Shown: positions 23,460-24,239 of the stretch, in pieces
Layout: each line of letters starts with the position of its first letter
Position numbering within the stretch: position 1 is the first letter of the stretch
Source: Pseudomonadota bacterium
Lineage (GTDB): Bacteria; Pseudomonadota; Gammaproteobacteria; Burkholderiales; Burkholderiaceae
Length of the DNA stretch: 24,239 nt
Direction: 5' to 3'
NCBI GenBank assembly: GCA_029777935.1
Contig: JAKORH010000353.1
Span: forward strand, 1-24,239
Translations under genes and position numbers: made by a program
The notes under the pieces: model-generated
Told to the model about the DNA's origin: nothing
Databases searched by the model: none
What the model saw: only the letters and a program-made list of their open reading frames with translations

Positions 23460-23487
23460 AATCGCTTCGAGATTAGCGGATCAGCGA

Positions 23488-24024
23488 ATGAAGATCGTCG
23501 ACGGCTGCCTGGTGAGCCTGCACGTGCGGATGTTCGACGCGCAGGGGCAGTTGCTGGAGGAGAGCGACGATCCGATCGTGTACCTGCACGGCGCCGGCGA
23601 CATCTTCCCGCGCATCGAATTCGCGCTCGACGGCCGCGAGCCCGGCTACCGGGCCGTGCTGACGCTCGAACCCGAGGATGCGTTCGGCGACTTCGACGCG
23701 GAGCGCGTGCATCTGGTCGCGGTTGAGCAGCTCGGCGGCGACATCGCGCCCGGCATGCGGTTTGAAGGGCTGCCCGACCATCCCGACGGCCGCACCTACC
23801 TCGTTTCCGACGTCGCCGAAGGCATGGCGGTGCTCGACGGCAATCACCCGCTGGCGGGACGCACGCTGAAGTTCGAAGTCGAGGTGATCGACGTGCAGCA
23901 AGCCAGCGCGGAGGAACTCACCGCCGCGCAGGCGCCCGCAGTACCCGACTTCCTGCGCGTGATGTCGCCGCACGACCTGCACGACGGCGATGAGTCGGAG
24001 CGCCAAGAACCTATCCGTGAGTAA
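23488..24024 (+). CDS. slyD: FKBP-type peptidyl-prolyl isomerase, SlyD-like
   Basis: The 178-residue protein has the SlyD layout: a split FKBP domain (1-70 and about 125-150) with the insert-in-flap chaperone domain between. Key text is YLHGAGDIFPRIEFALDG, EPEDAFGDFDAERV and the signature DGNHPLAGRTLKFEVEV. It assists folding by prolyl isomerisation. The long His/Cys-rich nickel-binding tail of E. coli SlyD is absent; the C-terminus has only HDLHDGDESERQEP, so a role in nickel delivery is unlikely. ATG 23488 is chosen because it gives the normal N-terminus MKIVDGCLVSLHVR. Confidence 0.93.
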   Translation: MKIVDGCLVSLHVRMFDAQGQLLEESDDPIVYLHGAGDIFPRIEFALDGREPGYRAVLTLEPEDAFGDFDAERVHLVAVEQLGGDIAPGMRFEGLPDHPDGRTYLVSDVAEGMAVLDGNHPLAGRTLKFEVEVIDVQQASAEELTAAQAPAVPDFLRVMSPHDLHDGDESERQEPIRE

Positions 24025-24239
24025 TTCGTGTGTGCGACGGGCCTAATTGGCTTGCAGCGCTAGGCGCGAGGAGCGCGGTTTGGTTCATCCAAATAAGCGA
24101 CGAGCAACAACGCGATGCGAGCCACTGCGCAGGCGCTTTGCGCCTGCGCGCGTCCATACGCCCGATCGGGCCCGCAACGGCGTCCGCCGTTGCTCAGCGG
24201 CCCGTCCCTTCGGGTTGTCGCCAGAAAGCCCGGCTGCGG
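24025..24239. other. Non-coding end of window rich in hairpins
   Basis: No supported gene. Structures seen: TTTGG/CCAAA (24079-24093), a perfect ten-pair hairpin GCGCAGGCGC-TTT-GCGCCTGCGC (24127-24149), the palindrome CCCGATCGGG (24161-24170), GCAACGGC/GCCGTTGC (24174-24193) and a short CCCG/CGGG. None has a T-run, so none is a standard terminator. A minus-strand frame from the edge to a stop at 24060 is open for about 60 codons but shows no recognisable protein. The cluster resembles dispersed intergenic repeats. Confidence 0.5.

Noticed and set aside
21578..23726. Overlapping long plus-strand frames over the lipoprotein, DUF7931-like and roxA genes
   Set aside because: They are antisense to genes with clear motifs, lipobox, ribosome sites and coupling.
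24040..24067. GCCTAAT...GCTAGGC as an integron attC site
   Set aside because: Core sites do not fit the GTTRRRY/RYYYAAC pattern, spacing is too short and no integron cassette or integrase is seen.
24060..24239. Minus-strand frame of about 60 codons open at the right edge, possibly the end of a transposase
   Set aside because: No recognisable motif; the DNA is dominated by hairpins, and high GC makes such open frames common.

Overview
The window is GC-rich, densely coded chromosomal DNA from a betaproteobacterium, most likely of the order Burkholderiales. The evidence is the housekeeping block on the right (rnm/yciV, yciO, M50 protease, trpS, methyltransferase, dapA, bamC, MBL hydrolase), the 400-residue TrpS with its internal insertion, and the close likeness of the mutase operon to the 2-hydroxyisobutyrate genes known from Aquincola/Methylibium-type bacteria. 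No rRNA, tRNA, CRISPR array, phage or transposase gene was seen.

Left third (1-9401). A long minus-strand operon reads hcmB, hcl, meaH-like GTPase, hcmA, a thiamine-diphosphate (ThDP) lyase, a two-domain gamma-carbonic-anhydrase-like protein, hslO (Hsp33) and a lipoprotein cut by the left edge. Genes overlap or lie within about 50 bases of each other. The first four match the known cassette for 2-hydroxyisobutyric acid: HCL makes the CoA ester, HcmAB (coenzyme B12) isomerises it to 3-hydroxybutyryl-CoA, and the GTPase protects or reloads the cofactor. The mutase has the two HCM-specific residues, Ile90 and Asp117, at exactly those positions. The fifth gene is a ThDP enzyme of the kind that in actinobacteria splits 2-hydroxyisobutyryl-CoA to acetone and formyl-CoA; finding it in one operon with the mutase is the most notable feature here. 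A divergent GntR/FCD regulator (8712-9401) is separated by a 155-base region with a perfect 15-base palindrome placed over the likely start of transcription of the operon.

Middle (9402-13473). A 100-base two-hairpin REP-like element lies between gntR and a DMT/EamA exporter. Then come a DUF455 ferritin-like protein, a small conserved hypothetical with its own promoter, and a convergent AMP-forming acyl-CoA synthetase.

Right (13538-24239). A plus-strand run covers an alpha/beta hydrolase, a PHP phosphoesterase, YciO, an M50 protease, TrpS, a SAM methyltransferase, DapA (second REP-like element in its leader), BamC and an MBL-fold hydrolase. A minus-strand Ala/Pro-rich lipoprotein with a clear terminator follows, then an unrecognised protein translationally coupled to a RoxA/YcfD-type JmjC oxygenase, and divergent SlyD. 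The last 215 bases hold no supported gene but several hairpins.
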